The position numbers and the translations under genes are program-made. A stretch of 64,000 nt of DNA from Apostichopus japonicus (taxonomy: Eukaryota > Echinodermata > Holothuroidea > Aspidochirotida > Stichopodidae): contig NC_092569.1 of the NCBI RefSeq assembly GCF_037975245.1, positions 21,974,168 through 22,038,167 of the forward strand, given 5' to 3'. The notes under the pieces are model-generated. The model was not told the origin of the DNA, did no database searches, and saw only the letters and a program-made list of their open reading frames with translations. Of this stretch, positions 9,001 to 39,457 are shown one piece after another; within the stretch, counting starts at the first letter, position 1; every line of letters starts with the position of its first letter.

Positions 9001-11492
9001 CAAAGGGTTTTCATTATTAGGTGACTTCAGCCTGAAAGTTTTATGACAAGTTCCAGTTTTCCTGAAGTCAAATAATTAATTGACCAATAGGCAACAATAA
9101 TATTACAAGACACTGACTATTTCAGATCTCAGACACCATTGTCCAAAATATAAGGTCTAGAACTCTGGATGTAATGTTGTACCATACAAACCAACTATGT
9201 TTGCATAAACTTGAATTCAATCACAACATTTGTCTTTAAAACTATGTTTGCTTCTAGGTTCCAAAAAGGCTAAAGCATCTTAGCCATATGCAAACAACGG
9301 ACTATGATAGTGAGGAATGCACCAGCACTGATGAGGAGGATTTCAGCGATGATTACCTAGACGCATTTAGTGAGAGTGAATCTTCAACAGATGAAGAATC
9401 CGAAGAAGAAAGCAGTGAAAATGAAAAGCCCTCAACAAGTAAAAATCATTCAGGTGGTGTCAAAGTATCTTCCACTTACTATAGTAAAAGTAGGAAAAGA
9501 ACATGGAACAGACAACACTGTTGCCTCTTTTGTGAACAAAATGTAACCAAATTACCAAGACATCTAGAAACTCATCATGCTGATGAAATATTGGTAATGA
9601 AAGCTATGCTGTTGCCAAAAAGGTCAGCAGAAAGAAATGCAATTTTAGAAGAGATCAGAAAAAAGGGAGACAATGCCTATAATTGTCGTGTGCTAAAAGA
9701 AGGCAAGGGAAAGCTCTTGGTCTACAAAAGACCAAAATTAGGCACAATGCATGTGGAAGATTACATTCCTTGCCCAGATTGCCAAGGCTATTTTGCGAAA
9801 AAGTCATTGTGGCGACATCAAAAGAAATGTACCCTAAAAAAAGCAAAGGAAAATCCAACCACATCTCGAACTGCACAGTGTCAAAAGGCTGGTAGGGCAT
9901 TGCTTCCAACAAAAAGTCCCTGCAGTGCTAAACTGCAAGAGATACTTGCTGGTATGAGAACTGATAGTGTTGTTGTTACAATAAGAGCAGATTCCTGGAT
10001 CTGCAAATTAGGAGAGCATCACTGTGATGATAGCAGCACAATTAATCACAACATTGTTTCAGAAAGAATGAGGCGCATTGCAAGGCTCCTTCTTGAAACA
10101 CAGCAAATAAATGCCTCTATTAAGTCTGCTAAAGACTTAGTAGACCCAGCACATTTCGATGACGTGATCCTTGGTGTTAACATTTGCTCTGGATTTGACA
10201 CTTCAAACCAAAACTTTGAAGCACCCACACTTGCTAAAAAGCTGGGACAAAGCCTAACTACTTTGGCTGAAATTGTAATTGCAGAATCCATTAAATCATC
10301 AGATACCTTGCAGGAGTGCAAAGCAGAGCAGTTCTTGAAACTAAAGAATCTGCAATGGAAACAAAGAATTGCCACAAAAGTTTATAAGCAACAATGCAAG
10401 CAAAAGTGGCAAAAACCAAAGAAAGTTCCCTTAACAGCCGACACTGTGAAGCTCAATCAGCTACTGACAAACCAAGTTTGTACTACAAAAGAGAAGTTAC
10501 AAGGTAATGAAGTATCAACATCCACTTGGCGGGAGTTGGCTTCTTTAACCCTTGCTCAGCTAATAATGTTCAATCGCCGTAGACCTGGCGAAACACAATA
10601 TTTGAGAATGTCAGATTATTTAGAGCAAACAAAGAAAAAGAGAGAGTTCCAAGATGAAATATTTGAATCTCTTCCAATAGCACAAAAGCTGGCAGCAAAG
10701 AGGCTTACTCTAATAATGACACGTGGAAAACGTGACAGAGGGGTGCCAATCTTGTTAACCCCTGACATGGCAGATTCGGTTAAAGTACTCAACAAAACTC
10801 GTCAAATTGCTGGCGTCGATCCACAAAACCCATACATATTTGCTTGCCCATCAGGAAACTCTGTTCAGCCGCTTCGAGGTTATGATTGTTTGCACAAATA
10901 CGCGCATTTGTGTGGGGCCAAAAATCCTGACAGACTGACTGCCACCAATCTGCGCAAGCATTTAGCAACTCTTTCACAAATCCTTAATCTATCCAACACT
11001 GAATTAGAACAATTGGCCAACCATTTAGGGCATGATGTAACCGTCCACAAGCAGTACTACCGGCTGCCCCAAGACGTCATATTTCTTGCAAAAGTGAGCA
11101 AGCTTTTACTAACTGCTGAGAAGGGAAAACTTCATGAATTTAAAGGGAGGTCCCTTGAAGAAGTTGAGATTGAGGAAAGCCAACTTCTGTCAGACATAGA
11201 AATGTCAGACGGAAATGAGAGTGACAACTCTGAATCAAAAGAGCCAACAAAGGCACTTCCAACTAAGAGGGTGAAAATATCTAAAACAATGTGGACAAAA
11301 GAGGAAGAGACAGCTGTTATTAATGATCCATGCCTTAGAAAGGCTATCAATGCCATGCACCCACCTGTGTCAAAAGATTGCCTTCAAGCAAAGCTAAAGA
11401 ATTCCTGTCTTAAGCGCAGGTCCATAGTACAAATAAAGTCCAAAGTATGGAACATCATACAAAAGAATAAGAGGAAACAAATGAAGTATTAA
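42..11492 (+). CDS. Multi-exon gene: 15-aa micro-exon repeats plus a tyrosine-recombinase-like last exon (5' partial)
   Basis: I join twelve 45-bp exons (listed in the array entry) to exons 6464-6500, 6753-6815, 7069-7128, 7514-7580, 7692-7717, 7856-7986, 8090-8146 and 9258-11492. All have AG acceptors and GT donors. Successive phases match (0, 1, 1, 1, 2, 1, 0, 0), and the sum is 3,216 nt, which is 1,071 codons plus TAA. The middle section (about residues 181-327) is Ser/Thr-rich, then acidic, then basic, and matches no family I know. The last exon codes zinc fingers, a tyrosine-recombinase-like core and a Myb-like tail. The start codon and promoter lie upstream of the window. The product is probably nuclear and DNA-binding; that is inferred from the domains. 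The main alternative is that the last exon is a separate mobile-element ORF starting at Met 9288. The open frame upstream of that Met, up to the splice acceptor, argues for the spliced model. Confidence 0.72.
859..2835 (+). repeat. Higher-order repeat, copy 1 (four array units, ~1,977 bp)
   Basis: Micro-exon units 3-6 recur as units 7-10 at a constant offset of 1,977 bp. Spacing (496, 486, 501), exon variants and intron differences all match between the blocks. This indicates a recent block duplication of four units. Confidence 0.85.
2836..4810 (+). repeat. Higher-order repeat, copy 2 (four array units, ~1,977 bp)
   Basis: Second copy of the four-unit block. It ends near 4810, where the next spacer switches to the TTTGTATTTG type instead of the T/G-run type that follows copy 1. 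Confidence 0.82.
5508..6463 (+). other. Intron after the micro-exon array; no other gene seen
   Basis: Similarity to the array unit stops near 5700, inside what would be the next spacer. The rest is AT-rich unique sequence up to the acceptor TTCTTCAG before 6464. Short ORFs here have no recognisable content or splice context. Confidence 0.6.
6464..6500 (+). CDS. Exon after the array (37 bp, phase 0 to 1), Ser/Thr-rich
   Basis: Acceptor TTTCTTCAG precedes it and donor GTATGT follows. It reads ESISTSTSTSFT plus one base, and joins the array frame (phase 0) to the next exon. Alternating Ser-Thr suggests a flexible or O-glycosylated/phosphorylated linker. Confidence 0.65.
6753..6815 (+). CDS. 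Exon (63 bp), acidic segment
   Basis: Acceptor AACTTACAG, donor GTAAGT. Read in the phase left by the previous exon it gives DTGGELYFDADLGKYHNSLL, with no stop. No family recognised. Confidence 0.68.
7069..7128 (+). CDS. Exon (60 bp), acidic segment
   Basis: Acceptor ACATTGCAG, donor GTAAGA. Open in the phase set by its neighbours: SNRDEAVFLDELTGNMYSY. Acidic and hydrophobic residues alternate, as in many transactivation-type linkers; that reading is only a suggestion. Confidence 0.68.
7514..7580 (+). CDS. Exon (67 bp), basic segment
   Basis: Acceptor GGAATCAG, donor GTAAAC. Reads NASTKRKVMTAKRMFKVNAG plus SR. The KRK and KR clusters could be a nuclear localisation signal. Phases agree on both sides. 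Confidence 0.65.
7692..7717 (+). CDS. Micro-exon (26 bp)
   Basis: Acceptor TTTAAACAG, donor GTAAGT. Adds YLEQTMSG. Of the three frames, the one that fits both neighbours is open; one alternative hits TGA and the other does not match the downstream phase. Confidence 0.6.
7856..7986 (+). CDS. Exon (131 bp)
   Basis: Acceptor GTTACTTCAG, donor GTATCA. Codes 43 residues (RLSPRDKM ... FIQNLIK), including LPFFLAKKPILPHEVF. Open only in the frame demanded by the flanking exons. No family recognised. Confidence 0.66.
8090..8146 (+). CDS. Exon (57 bp, phase 0-0), amphipathic
   Basis: Acceptor CTGTTCACAG, donor GTATTG. Reads SHPELQPIFERMLEQMKAQ, a likely short amphipathic helix. It joins in phase 0 to VPKRLKHLSHMQ at the start of the last exon. 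Confidence 0.68.
8200..8345 (-). mobile_element. tRNA-derived SINE fragment in the 8147-9257 intron
   Basis: The minus strand at about 8256-8329 has a tRNA-like head. It has an A box in GAGTAGCTCAGTTGGTG, a CATAATC anticodon-loop region resembling tRNA-Met, and a degraded B box GGTTTAGAATCCC. There is no convincing acceptor stem, so this is a SINE or tRNA pseudogene. The rest of the intron shows no gene. Confidence 0.6.
9258..11492 (+). CDS. Last exon: zinc-finger / tyrosine-recombinase-like / Myb-like protein
   Basis: Residues are numbered from Met at 9288 (734 aa). The exon itself is open back to the acceptor CTTCTAG at 9257 (VPKRLKHLSH). Residues 1-55 are very acidic and Ser-rich. Zinc finger 1 is C79-x2-C82-x9-H92-x3-H96. 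Zinc finger 2 is C162-x2-C165-x11-H177-x3-C181. The core from about 410 to 625 resembles a tyrosine recombinase: Arg in FNRRRPGETQYLR (430-432), a beta-hairpin Lys in TRGKRDRGVPI (481), TATNLRKHLAT with Arg556, then LANHLGHDVTVHKQYYRLP with H582 and Y590/Y591. The end (about 666-730, WTKEEETAV...) looks like a Myb/SANT module. Similar uncharacterised proteins with the LGH...VH..YYRLP signature are known to me from fish and cnidarians. The position of the usual catalytic His in HxxR is Thr553, so activity is uncertain. Confidence 0.75.
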   Translation, partial: VPKRLKHLSHMQTTDYDSEECTSTDEEDFSDDYLDAFSESESSTDEESEEESSENEKPSTSKNHSGGVKVSSTYYSKSRKRTWNRQHCCLFCEQNVTKLPRHLETHHADEILVMKAMLLPKRSAERNAILEEIRKKGDNAYNCRVLKEGKGKLLVYKRPKLGTMHVEDYIPCPDCQGYFAKKSLWRHQKKCTLKKAKENPTTSRTAQCQKAGRALLPTKSPCSAKLQEILAGMRTDSVVVTIRADSWICKLGEHHCDDSSTINHNIVSERMRRIARLLLETQQINASIKSAKDLVDPAHFDDVILGVNICSGFDTSNQNFEAPTLAKKLGQSLTTLAEIVIAESIKSSDTLQECKAEQFLKLKNLQWKQRIATKVYKQQCKQKWQKPKKVPLTADTVKLNQLLTNQVCTTKEKLQGNEVSTSTWRELASLTLAQLIMFNRRRPGETQYLRMSDYLEQTKKKREFQDEIFESLPIAQKLAAKRLTLIMTRGKRDRGVPILLTPDMADSVKVLNKTRQIAGVDPQNPYIFACPSGNSVQPLRGYDCLHKYAHLCGAKNPDRLTATNLRKHLATLSQILNLSNTELEQLANHLGHDVTVHKQYYRLPQDVIFLAKVSKLLLTAEKGKLHEFKGRSLEEVEIEESQLLSDIEMSDGNESDNSESKEPTKALPTKRVKISKTMWTKEEETAVINDPCLRKAINAMHPPVSKDCLQAKLKNSCLKRRSIVQIKSKVWNIIQKNKRKQMKY

Positions 11493-14400
11493 AGACAGCT
11501 TGTTCTACTCTTCCTCAGCAACAGTAGTGTAAACATGTGTGGTTTCTAAAAATTATCCCCAAATTTTAAAGACCCTCACATACTTTATGCAAGATTCCTC
11601 ACTGTATGCATTGTAGGCCATGGGTACACTTAGTAGAAGTGCTTATTGTAGCGAGCTTCAAGAGATTTCCAATGCAGATCTTTCATTAAATTTTCTTTTT
11701 AAAGCTTATTACGATAAAGCTAAAAAGTTGTCTCCATACACTATCATATTTGTACAGTTGCTTATCACTGACATTTGTAAGTCCTTTGTGAAATTTGAAC
11801 TTTATTCCTTTACAGGCACATACAAACATGTGATTTGTATGTCAAATTTTCATATGATTACAATTGGATATTTCTGAATGAATATAGTATTAGTATACCA
11901 CTTTCATCATACAGCAAATTGTAACCATTAGTGTAATTATAGTATTTTCTTAAAGTGAGGGGGGGTGGGATTTTGGAATGATTGCAAATATTCATTTTTA
12001 GTATCTTTTCAGTAAAAAAGTGCATTTGATTTGGAATGCCAAATGAGAAAACAAATGAAGGAGCTCGCCCCCTCAACTTGCATGTATCCTTAACATGGTA
12101 CAGCCAGCTGTACCTCTGGCACAAATTACTAAATTTTGACAGACTCACCACAGACATGACACATGATCTTAAATATCATGATTCGTTTTCATATCGCTGA
12201 GGAAAACCATAAAAGTAACATCCATACACTATCATATTGGGGTTTTTTTCACCAACGTTTGTAAGTCACAAGAGTCATGTTCTTGGACAGTACTAATTCA
12301 ACATTAGAATAATAACATACCTGTTTACATGTGTTGCTATAATGAATTTTAAAACAAAATTGTTGTTTGTTCATATAACTGCTAAATTTGTTGTTAATTT
12401 TTCTGCATAGCGTCTAATTCACACTTGATTGGTTATTTTAATTAAGCAAACTATTTTATGATTATTATGAATTTTATATCCCCTTTAAGCAGATTTTACA
12501 ATATGCTAACTCTAATGTAATACATTGATGATTGCATATGGTAACATTCTTTTGCAGCATAACAGTAACATACACTACACTATCATATTGGTGCAATTTT
12601 CTTCATTTTTCACTGACGTTTGTAGTAAATCCTTTGTGAAATCTTAACTCATCATTCCTTTACAGGCTCTTTTAAATGTGATTTTATATAAACTTTGTCA
12701 TGAATAAATTGAATATTTGAATTCTGAATTTATATTGTATAACAATTCTATTGTACAGCAAATTGATGCCTTAAGTGTAATTAATTCAGTTTAATTGTAC
12801 ATTGTATTGAAAGTTTGAAAGCATTGTAGATACAGTTTATCAATTTTTATTTCCCTGACTGGAGAAGCTGTACGTATTCTTAGTATGGCACTGTAAGGTT
12901 TTACCGAATAATTCAAACATGAAAGAGGGAACATTTGCAGACTACTGACATTTCAAAATTTTCAAGAATCTTGTTGTTCTTCGACAATAGTAATTCAACA
13001 TTAGAATCATAAAATACCTTCATTTTGTATGTTTACATGTGTTACAATAATGCATTTTAAATCAAAATTGTTGTTTATTCATATAATTGCTAAAAAGCAA
13101 TTGTCACTTTTCTACTTAGCATTTAATTGACACTTGATTGGTTATTTTGATTCAAATATTTCATCATTATTAGGGATTCTGTATCCACCTTAAGCGGATT
13201 TTAAAATATGCTAACTCTAATGTAATACATTGATGATTGCATATGGTAACATTCTTTTGCAGCATAAAAGTAACATACACTACATTATCATATTGGTGCA
13301 ATTTTCTTCATTTTTCACTGACGTTCGAAGTAAATCCTTTGTGAAATCTTAACTCATCATTCCTTTACAGGCTCTTTTAAATGTGATTTCTATATAAACT
13401 TTGTCATGAATAAATTGAATATTTGAATTCTGAATTTACATTGTATTACAATTCTATTGTAATTAATTCAATTTAATTGTACATTGTATTGAAAGTTTGA
13501 AAGCATTGTAGATACAGTTTATCAATTTCTATTTCCCTGTGTGAAGAAGCTGTACGTATTCTTAGTATGGCACTGTACGGTTTTACCAAATCATTCAAAC
13601 ATGAGAGAGGGAACATATGCAGACTATTCAGGAATCTAGTGCTTTAAATTTGATAAATTAATTGGTTCATTTTCATCAGGAGTTGTGAAATTTAATTCCT
13701 GTTCACTTTACAAAAGCTTGTTATTATTATTGAAGTCATTTGTTACATATATATTTTCAACATGTTACTCCCAAGTCAGTGGTAGTTTATTATGCAATTT
13801 AGTTACTTCCTGTGTATACCGTTAAAACGTTATGATATTGTTATTTACAGGAATGTTAAATAAATTTTGGAATCTTGATACTATTTTCTTTTTCATTGTT
13901 TTTGAATGTCATCAGTGTTGTTATTCCTAACTTAATTGAGGAATTCTACCCCAAGTAAACATAGGGTGCAATCAGCTCTACCCCTTTACAAACAAGGCAA
14001 TTTAACTGTTTGATTTACGCATTCCCCAAAACTGCTACAAATATATTGTGCAGTTTTGTTCATACACATAAACATCTTTTAGTGGGTGAATTTCTTTCAC
14101 CGTAGCCTTTAAAGGCATTGAAGACTCGCCACAAACCGCGTGCGGCCAATCTGAAAAAGTTAACTCTCTGTTGCTTGCAAGTAACGTTTTGTTCGTGTTG
14201 CTACAAAATGCAGACAGTAATGAAACGTGATACCTTGTTATCTTTAGCAGGACCTGAGATGTCCATCGCTGTATGGTTTGTACACTGTGCTGTGGGTATT
14301 AACGGCAGCTGTATGTACTGACTGTACACTAGTGTCTAATTACCGACGGCAGCAAGCTGTGTGTATTTTCGGGGATCAATGGTGGTGTTTAACACTTCTG

Positions 14401-14639
14401 TTACACCTCATTTGAAACTATATAGGTCAAAGTACCGGCATTTAGACGTCATTTTTGCGAGAGTCTTCACACCCGTTATGTTTTTTTTTTTATGCAGCCG
14501 CACATTGGTTGAAAAATATTCTTGTAATATTACATGTCCTTGCCTAGCGTGGGATATCATGGTGGCTGTCTCGTATTCCATTTATGGTTGATGCAAAAGT
14601 TTTCATTATAAAGATGAATACATTGTGTGTCAGTTAATA
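11493..14639. repeat. 3' flank: ~700-bp tandem repeat, no gene seen
   Basis: A unit containing ACTATCATATT, a TCCTTTACAGGC tract, CATGAATAAATTG and ACACTTGATTGGTTATTTT occurs around 12228-12930 and 12930-13630, about 700 bp apart. A diverged partial copy lies at 11715-12200. AATAAA hexamers at 12703-12708 and 13859-13864 could be poly(A) signals for the plus-strand gene. The part 13900-14639 is unique sequence without recognisable content. Confidence 0.6.
13859..13864 (+). terminator. Candidate poly(A) signal AATAAA
   Basis: AATAAA sits about 2.4 kb after the stop codon of the plus-strand gene. A nearer AATAAA is at 12703-12708 inside the repeat. Neither can be chosen without transcript data. 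Confidence 0.3.
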
Positions 14640-14647
14640 CATTTTGA

Positions 14648-15015
14648 CAAGGGCGTAGGAACCGGGGGGCTGGGGGGCGCCAGCCCCCCCAGTGAAAAAT
14701 GTGGAGGGGCGGAAGTATCATTCCGCCCCCCCGCTCCGCAAGTCAGAAAACCCCTTTCTCATTTCCAAATGAGAAAAAAAATCTCATTTGGAGCACCAAA
14801 TTGCATCTAAGGCCATGTGAAAATAAAAAATTAAGTTTACAAAATGGAGTGGGTGTTGAAGTGTGCTATATTGCACCAAATTGCATCTGAGGCCACCTGG
14901 AAATGCAAAAAATTCCAAAGGGGGAGGGGGACACCCCTCCCCTTAGACCCCTCCCCCAGGCCGGCCATCAGTCTTCAGCCCCCCCCCCACTCGAAATTAC
15001 CTTCCTACGCCACTG
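14648..15015. mobile_element. hAT-like MITE, 368 bp, with 8-bp target-site duplication
   Basis: The element starts CAAGGGCGTAGGAAC and ends TTCCTACGCCACTG; the end reverse-complements to CAGTGGCGTAGGAA, giving terminal inverted repeats of about 14 bp with two or three mismatches. CATTTTGA occurs directly on both sides (14640-14647 and 15016-15023). An 8-bp duplication is typical of hAT elements. The inside is rich in G and C runs and has no transposase ORF. Confidence 0.85.
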
Positions 15016-15023
15016 CATTTTGA

Positions 15024-16751
15024 GGATATTTGTACCAAGAAACACTTTGCGAAAAAAGCCTCCTAGATTGCCACTTTCCAGGCACTTGAGTAACATGTAC
15101 AATTTCTTTATTTTGAGATCTCATGGTTTGAGAAATGTCCACTTAAACAAAACATGTCAATAACGCACTTGTACCTATTGTTACGTAAATAACCAGATAT
15201 GAAAGCACTGCCATTAGGCCATTCTGATGGTACCTGTGGTTGCCTACTTATAAGGGTGGGTGGGTGGTTGGGGGTGGGCTGAACGGTTGGGCCCCGTAGG
15301 GTACGGGGTGTGGCAGTTCAGGTCAGTCTGTGTTTGGTTTGTGTCCTCCTCACACAAAAGCCTTCTGCATCATCATATCAACCAACCGTTAGAACTGATG
15401 ACACTATTTTCGCCTGCTTTTTCTGAGATGTAAGGGCAGGTCTGGGTTCATGAGCGTCTATACTTTGCCCTTATCGGCTCAAGTTTCATGCATGAATAGT
15501 TACAATACCAGGATCAGGATTGGTCGTCTTTCGATGCCACTTCTTTTGCTTGAAGTTTGCACTTGTTTCCATGCGCACATGTACAATGTCCTAGTCATGT
15601 TAAAGATAAAAAATTGTTGGCATAAGAATTAAGTATTTAATTCACTATGTTCAAGTGGTATTACATGCGCACTAAAGATACCACAAAAACTGAGACTTGA
15701 CAAATGGAAGTACTTTTATTACATATTACTTACAATGTGAATGTACATCACATTTAGGCGATTAATATGAAACACGTCCCGGGTGGGCCTTGGCTCGATT
15801 GTTATAAATGTAAGGACAATTTGATGGTTCTTCGAACCAAAAGTGGGGGGGGGGGGACATTTAGTGTTATGTGAGGGGACAGGCCCCTCCCTCTCCCCTT
15901 GTATTGTTGTCCATGCCTAATTTATTGTTTAGATTTGCAAAATAACGAATTATTATTTTTCGCTTGTAACTGCTATTACACTTGGAGGTGGCACATTTTC
16001 AAACGACATATTTGCCTGCGGGTAGCAGATGCTGTTGGCTATGAAGTCAGATCTTTAGTGAAGTGTTTGAACTGGGTACATATACATGGACTATTTTTAT
16101 TGCGATTACGCTTAGTCGTGATAGTTGGTTAGAAGATGAGTTGGACTGCTATATGACCCTGTTTGGCCTCCTCTACTCACTTTCAAAAATATAAACCTGT
16201 GTCAATGTCTCACATGAGAAACTTACTGTTGATATAAATTTTCAAGCTTCAGTGAATTATGTGAATAGCATTCTTTGTAGTAATTTTGAAAGTGTATTTT
16301 AAAAGATGAGAAGGATAATTTAACTTCATAAAAGGTGTTCATGCAAATAAACATAGGAGACTCCTTCCAACTTACCTTGAACCAGTACCGTATAGGGCCA
16401 TGCTATGACTAATGTTCTCTAACACACCACCATTTGTTAGACATGTTTGTAACTTAGGCAGAAGATTCAGTTAATATCAGACAACACTGTTGTGGGACAG
16501 TTCATAATAGAGGGCGATGTTGAACTTTTGCTATATTCACGTTTATACACAAATGAACCAAGAATAGATTCACTTTTTGGACAAATTATGTTTTGCTGTA
16601 TATGAACTATAATAATCAAATTAAGCGTTTTGGAGTTTTTGAATGCATAATCACTTGTAGGACGACCAACAAGTGCACGTTACACAGAAAACTGACCCAC
16701 AAATGCAGGTGTGTATTGTCCCACTTGTCCAACATATGTATGGCTAGTAAG
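15024..16751. other. Intergenic, no gene recognised
   Basis: Contains a G-rich run at 15254-15278 and homopolymer G/C tracts near 15844-15900. Short ORFs lack family features or splice context on either strand. Confidence 0.5.
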
Positions 16752-17375
16752 AACATACATACGTACATACATACATACATACATACACGCATACATACAC
16801 GCATACATACATACATACATACATACATACATACATACATACATACATACATACATACATACATACATACATACATACATACATACATACATACATACAT
16901 ACATACATACATACATACATACATACATACATACATACATACATACATACATACATACATACATACATACATACATACATACATACATACATACATACAT
17001 ACATACATACATACATACATACATACATACATACATACATACATACATACATACATACATACATACATACATACATACATACATACATACATACATACAT
17101 ACATACATACATACATACATACATACATACATACATACATACATACATACATACATACATACATACATACATACATACATACATACATACATACATACAT
17201 ACATACATACATACATACATACATACATACATACATACATACATACATACATACATACATACATACATACATACATACATACATACATACATACATACAT
17301 ACATACATACATACATACATACATACATACATACATACATACATACATACATACATACATACATACATACATACA

Positions 17376-17411
<36 letters not shown>

Positions 17412-17416
17412 CATAT
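16752..17416. repeat. (ACAT)n microsatellite, ~660 bp
   Basis: Almost perfect ACAT repeats with a few variants (CGTA, CGCA) at the left edge and TATA at the right edge. The repeat is free of stop codons in several frames, which produces long spurious ORFs on both strands. Confidence 0.97.
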
Positions 17417-17837
17417 AGAAGCTTATTCAATCATAAATGAAGCATTTAATATAGTAACTTTTCAACATCCCAAGAAAGAAGCCACCAAGATATAAGATCG
17501 ATACTACAGCTTAGAACACATGCGATTGTTATCATCAGAGAACTGTCTTTCATGAGCACTCATGCGAGTATCCAAGCCTGGGTATAGGGTTTTAGTTTTT
17601 CTTTCACTCCATTAATACAACTGAGAAAGGCGGTTTGCCTGAAGTATAATTTTCTTCTGTAAACATTGCAATTGGCATGAATTTATCCGTTTTTCTTAAT
17701 TGTTTGCTGTTTTTGTAACTTTGTTATTTTTATTATATCTTAATTAGCCAACACACGCCCATCTGGAAGTGTGTGGGTGCGCGGGAAGATGTGTGATGTA
17801 ATTTGATGCTATGCCAGGTATAAATTCCTAACCTTAC
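17417..17837. other. Sequence 3' of gene A; no terminal exon seen
   Basis: If gene A followed the pattern of gene B, a last SRCR exon ending in a stop would lie below 17838. None is visible between here and the microsatellite. If the donor at 17837 were not used, the last SRCR frame would read GKVRNLYLA and stop at 17809. Confidence 0.5.
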
Positions 17838-38602
<20,765 letters not shown>

Positions 38603-38660
38603 GTTTCCTTCCTTGAGAACAGGCCGTATAATGAGCACAAACTGTTTATGGGATGTCTTT
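38603..38660 (-). promoter_or_regulatory. Conserved 5' flank of gene A
   Basis: Upstream of the ATG, CCTGTTCTCAAG and GGAAACATG are shared with gene B, as is an AT-rich CATTATACGG / CAATATATGA site about 40 bp from the ATG that could be a TATA-like element. Conservation is partly due to recent duplication. Confidence 0.35.
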
Positions 38661-39289
38661 CATAGCGGGCAGCTTACATGTCAACTTTTACGCAGGTACA
38701 TCCTTCAGTAAAGAAAGCAGACTTGATACGCATCCTTGTTATCTAGGAGGAAACTTACGACTGTATTCCTGTCGTGGAAAGCTTCTGAGAGCCAATGTTG
38801 ATTTGGTTGCTTTGGTTTCAACATTTATTTTGAGAAGAACTGACACGAGATCAATGTATTATTCATGGTTCTGAACAAATGTCGCAAATGTATACACGTA
38901 ACGTCCGCGAGGGATTTCATGAGACACTAGGTGCACTTAATAACAATAATGAAAATCAGTAATATATAAATATTGTAATTGTAATATTGTTCTTTGATGA
39001 GTTAATAAATGTTGTTAATGAATGCCACAGTAATATTTGTTAATCAACCGATTCTTATAATTTTATCAGTTTAAGGTATTTATGAAGGACCGATAAATGC
39101 CTTACAATTATTAAAGGTATATCATTATTTTGAAGCATCCACGAAATGCGGTAAGTCACAACAGGTTTGTGTGGACCACATTCCGACACTGAAATGATTG
39201 TTAAATATTTAGATTGCATCGAAATATTAAACGATATTACATTCATCTTGGCAATGTTATTCGGGCAACTTTACCTGAATAACACAACA

Positions 39290-39410
39290 CTCCAGTATAT
39301 AGTCTTTGTCCACAATTATGTTTTCCACAGCCAAGGCTGTCACAGTTCTCAAAGCTAACCTCTCCTCCGGACAGTGGACATCATCTATTCAAATTTAGTC
39401 CGATCCCTGG
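39290..39410 (-). pseudogene. Isolated decayed SRCR exon (3' part)
   Basis: The minus strand, read with small frame corrections, resembles IDDVHCSGGE, ENCDSLG and HNCGQ, i.e. the C5-C6-C7 part of an SRCR domain. No intact 5' part or splice frame is visible. It lies upstream of gene A. Confidence 0.55.
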
Positions 39411-39457
39411 AAGTTACGTTAACATTTATATGTTAACATAGCAATATACCAACGGTT

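Noticed and set aside
9655-11356. Minus-strand and alternative-frame ORFs within the recombinase exon
   Set aside because: Shorter than and fully inside the 734-codon frame, with no domain content.
16593-17495. Long ORFs of Tyr-Ile-His-Thr or Tyr-Val-Cys-Met repeats on both strands
   Set aside because: Translation of the (ACAT)n microsatellite, which lacks stops in several frames.
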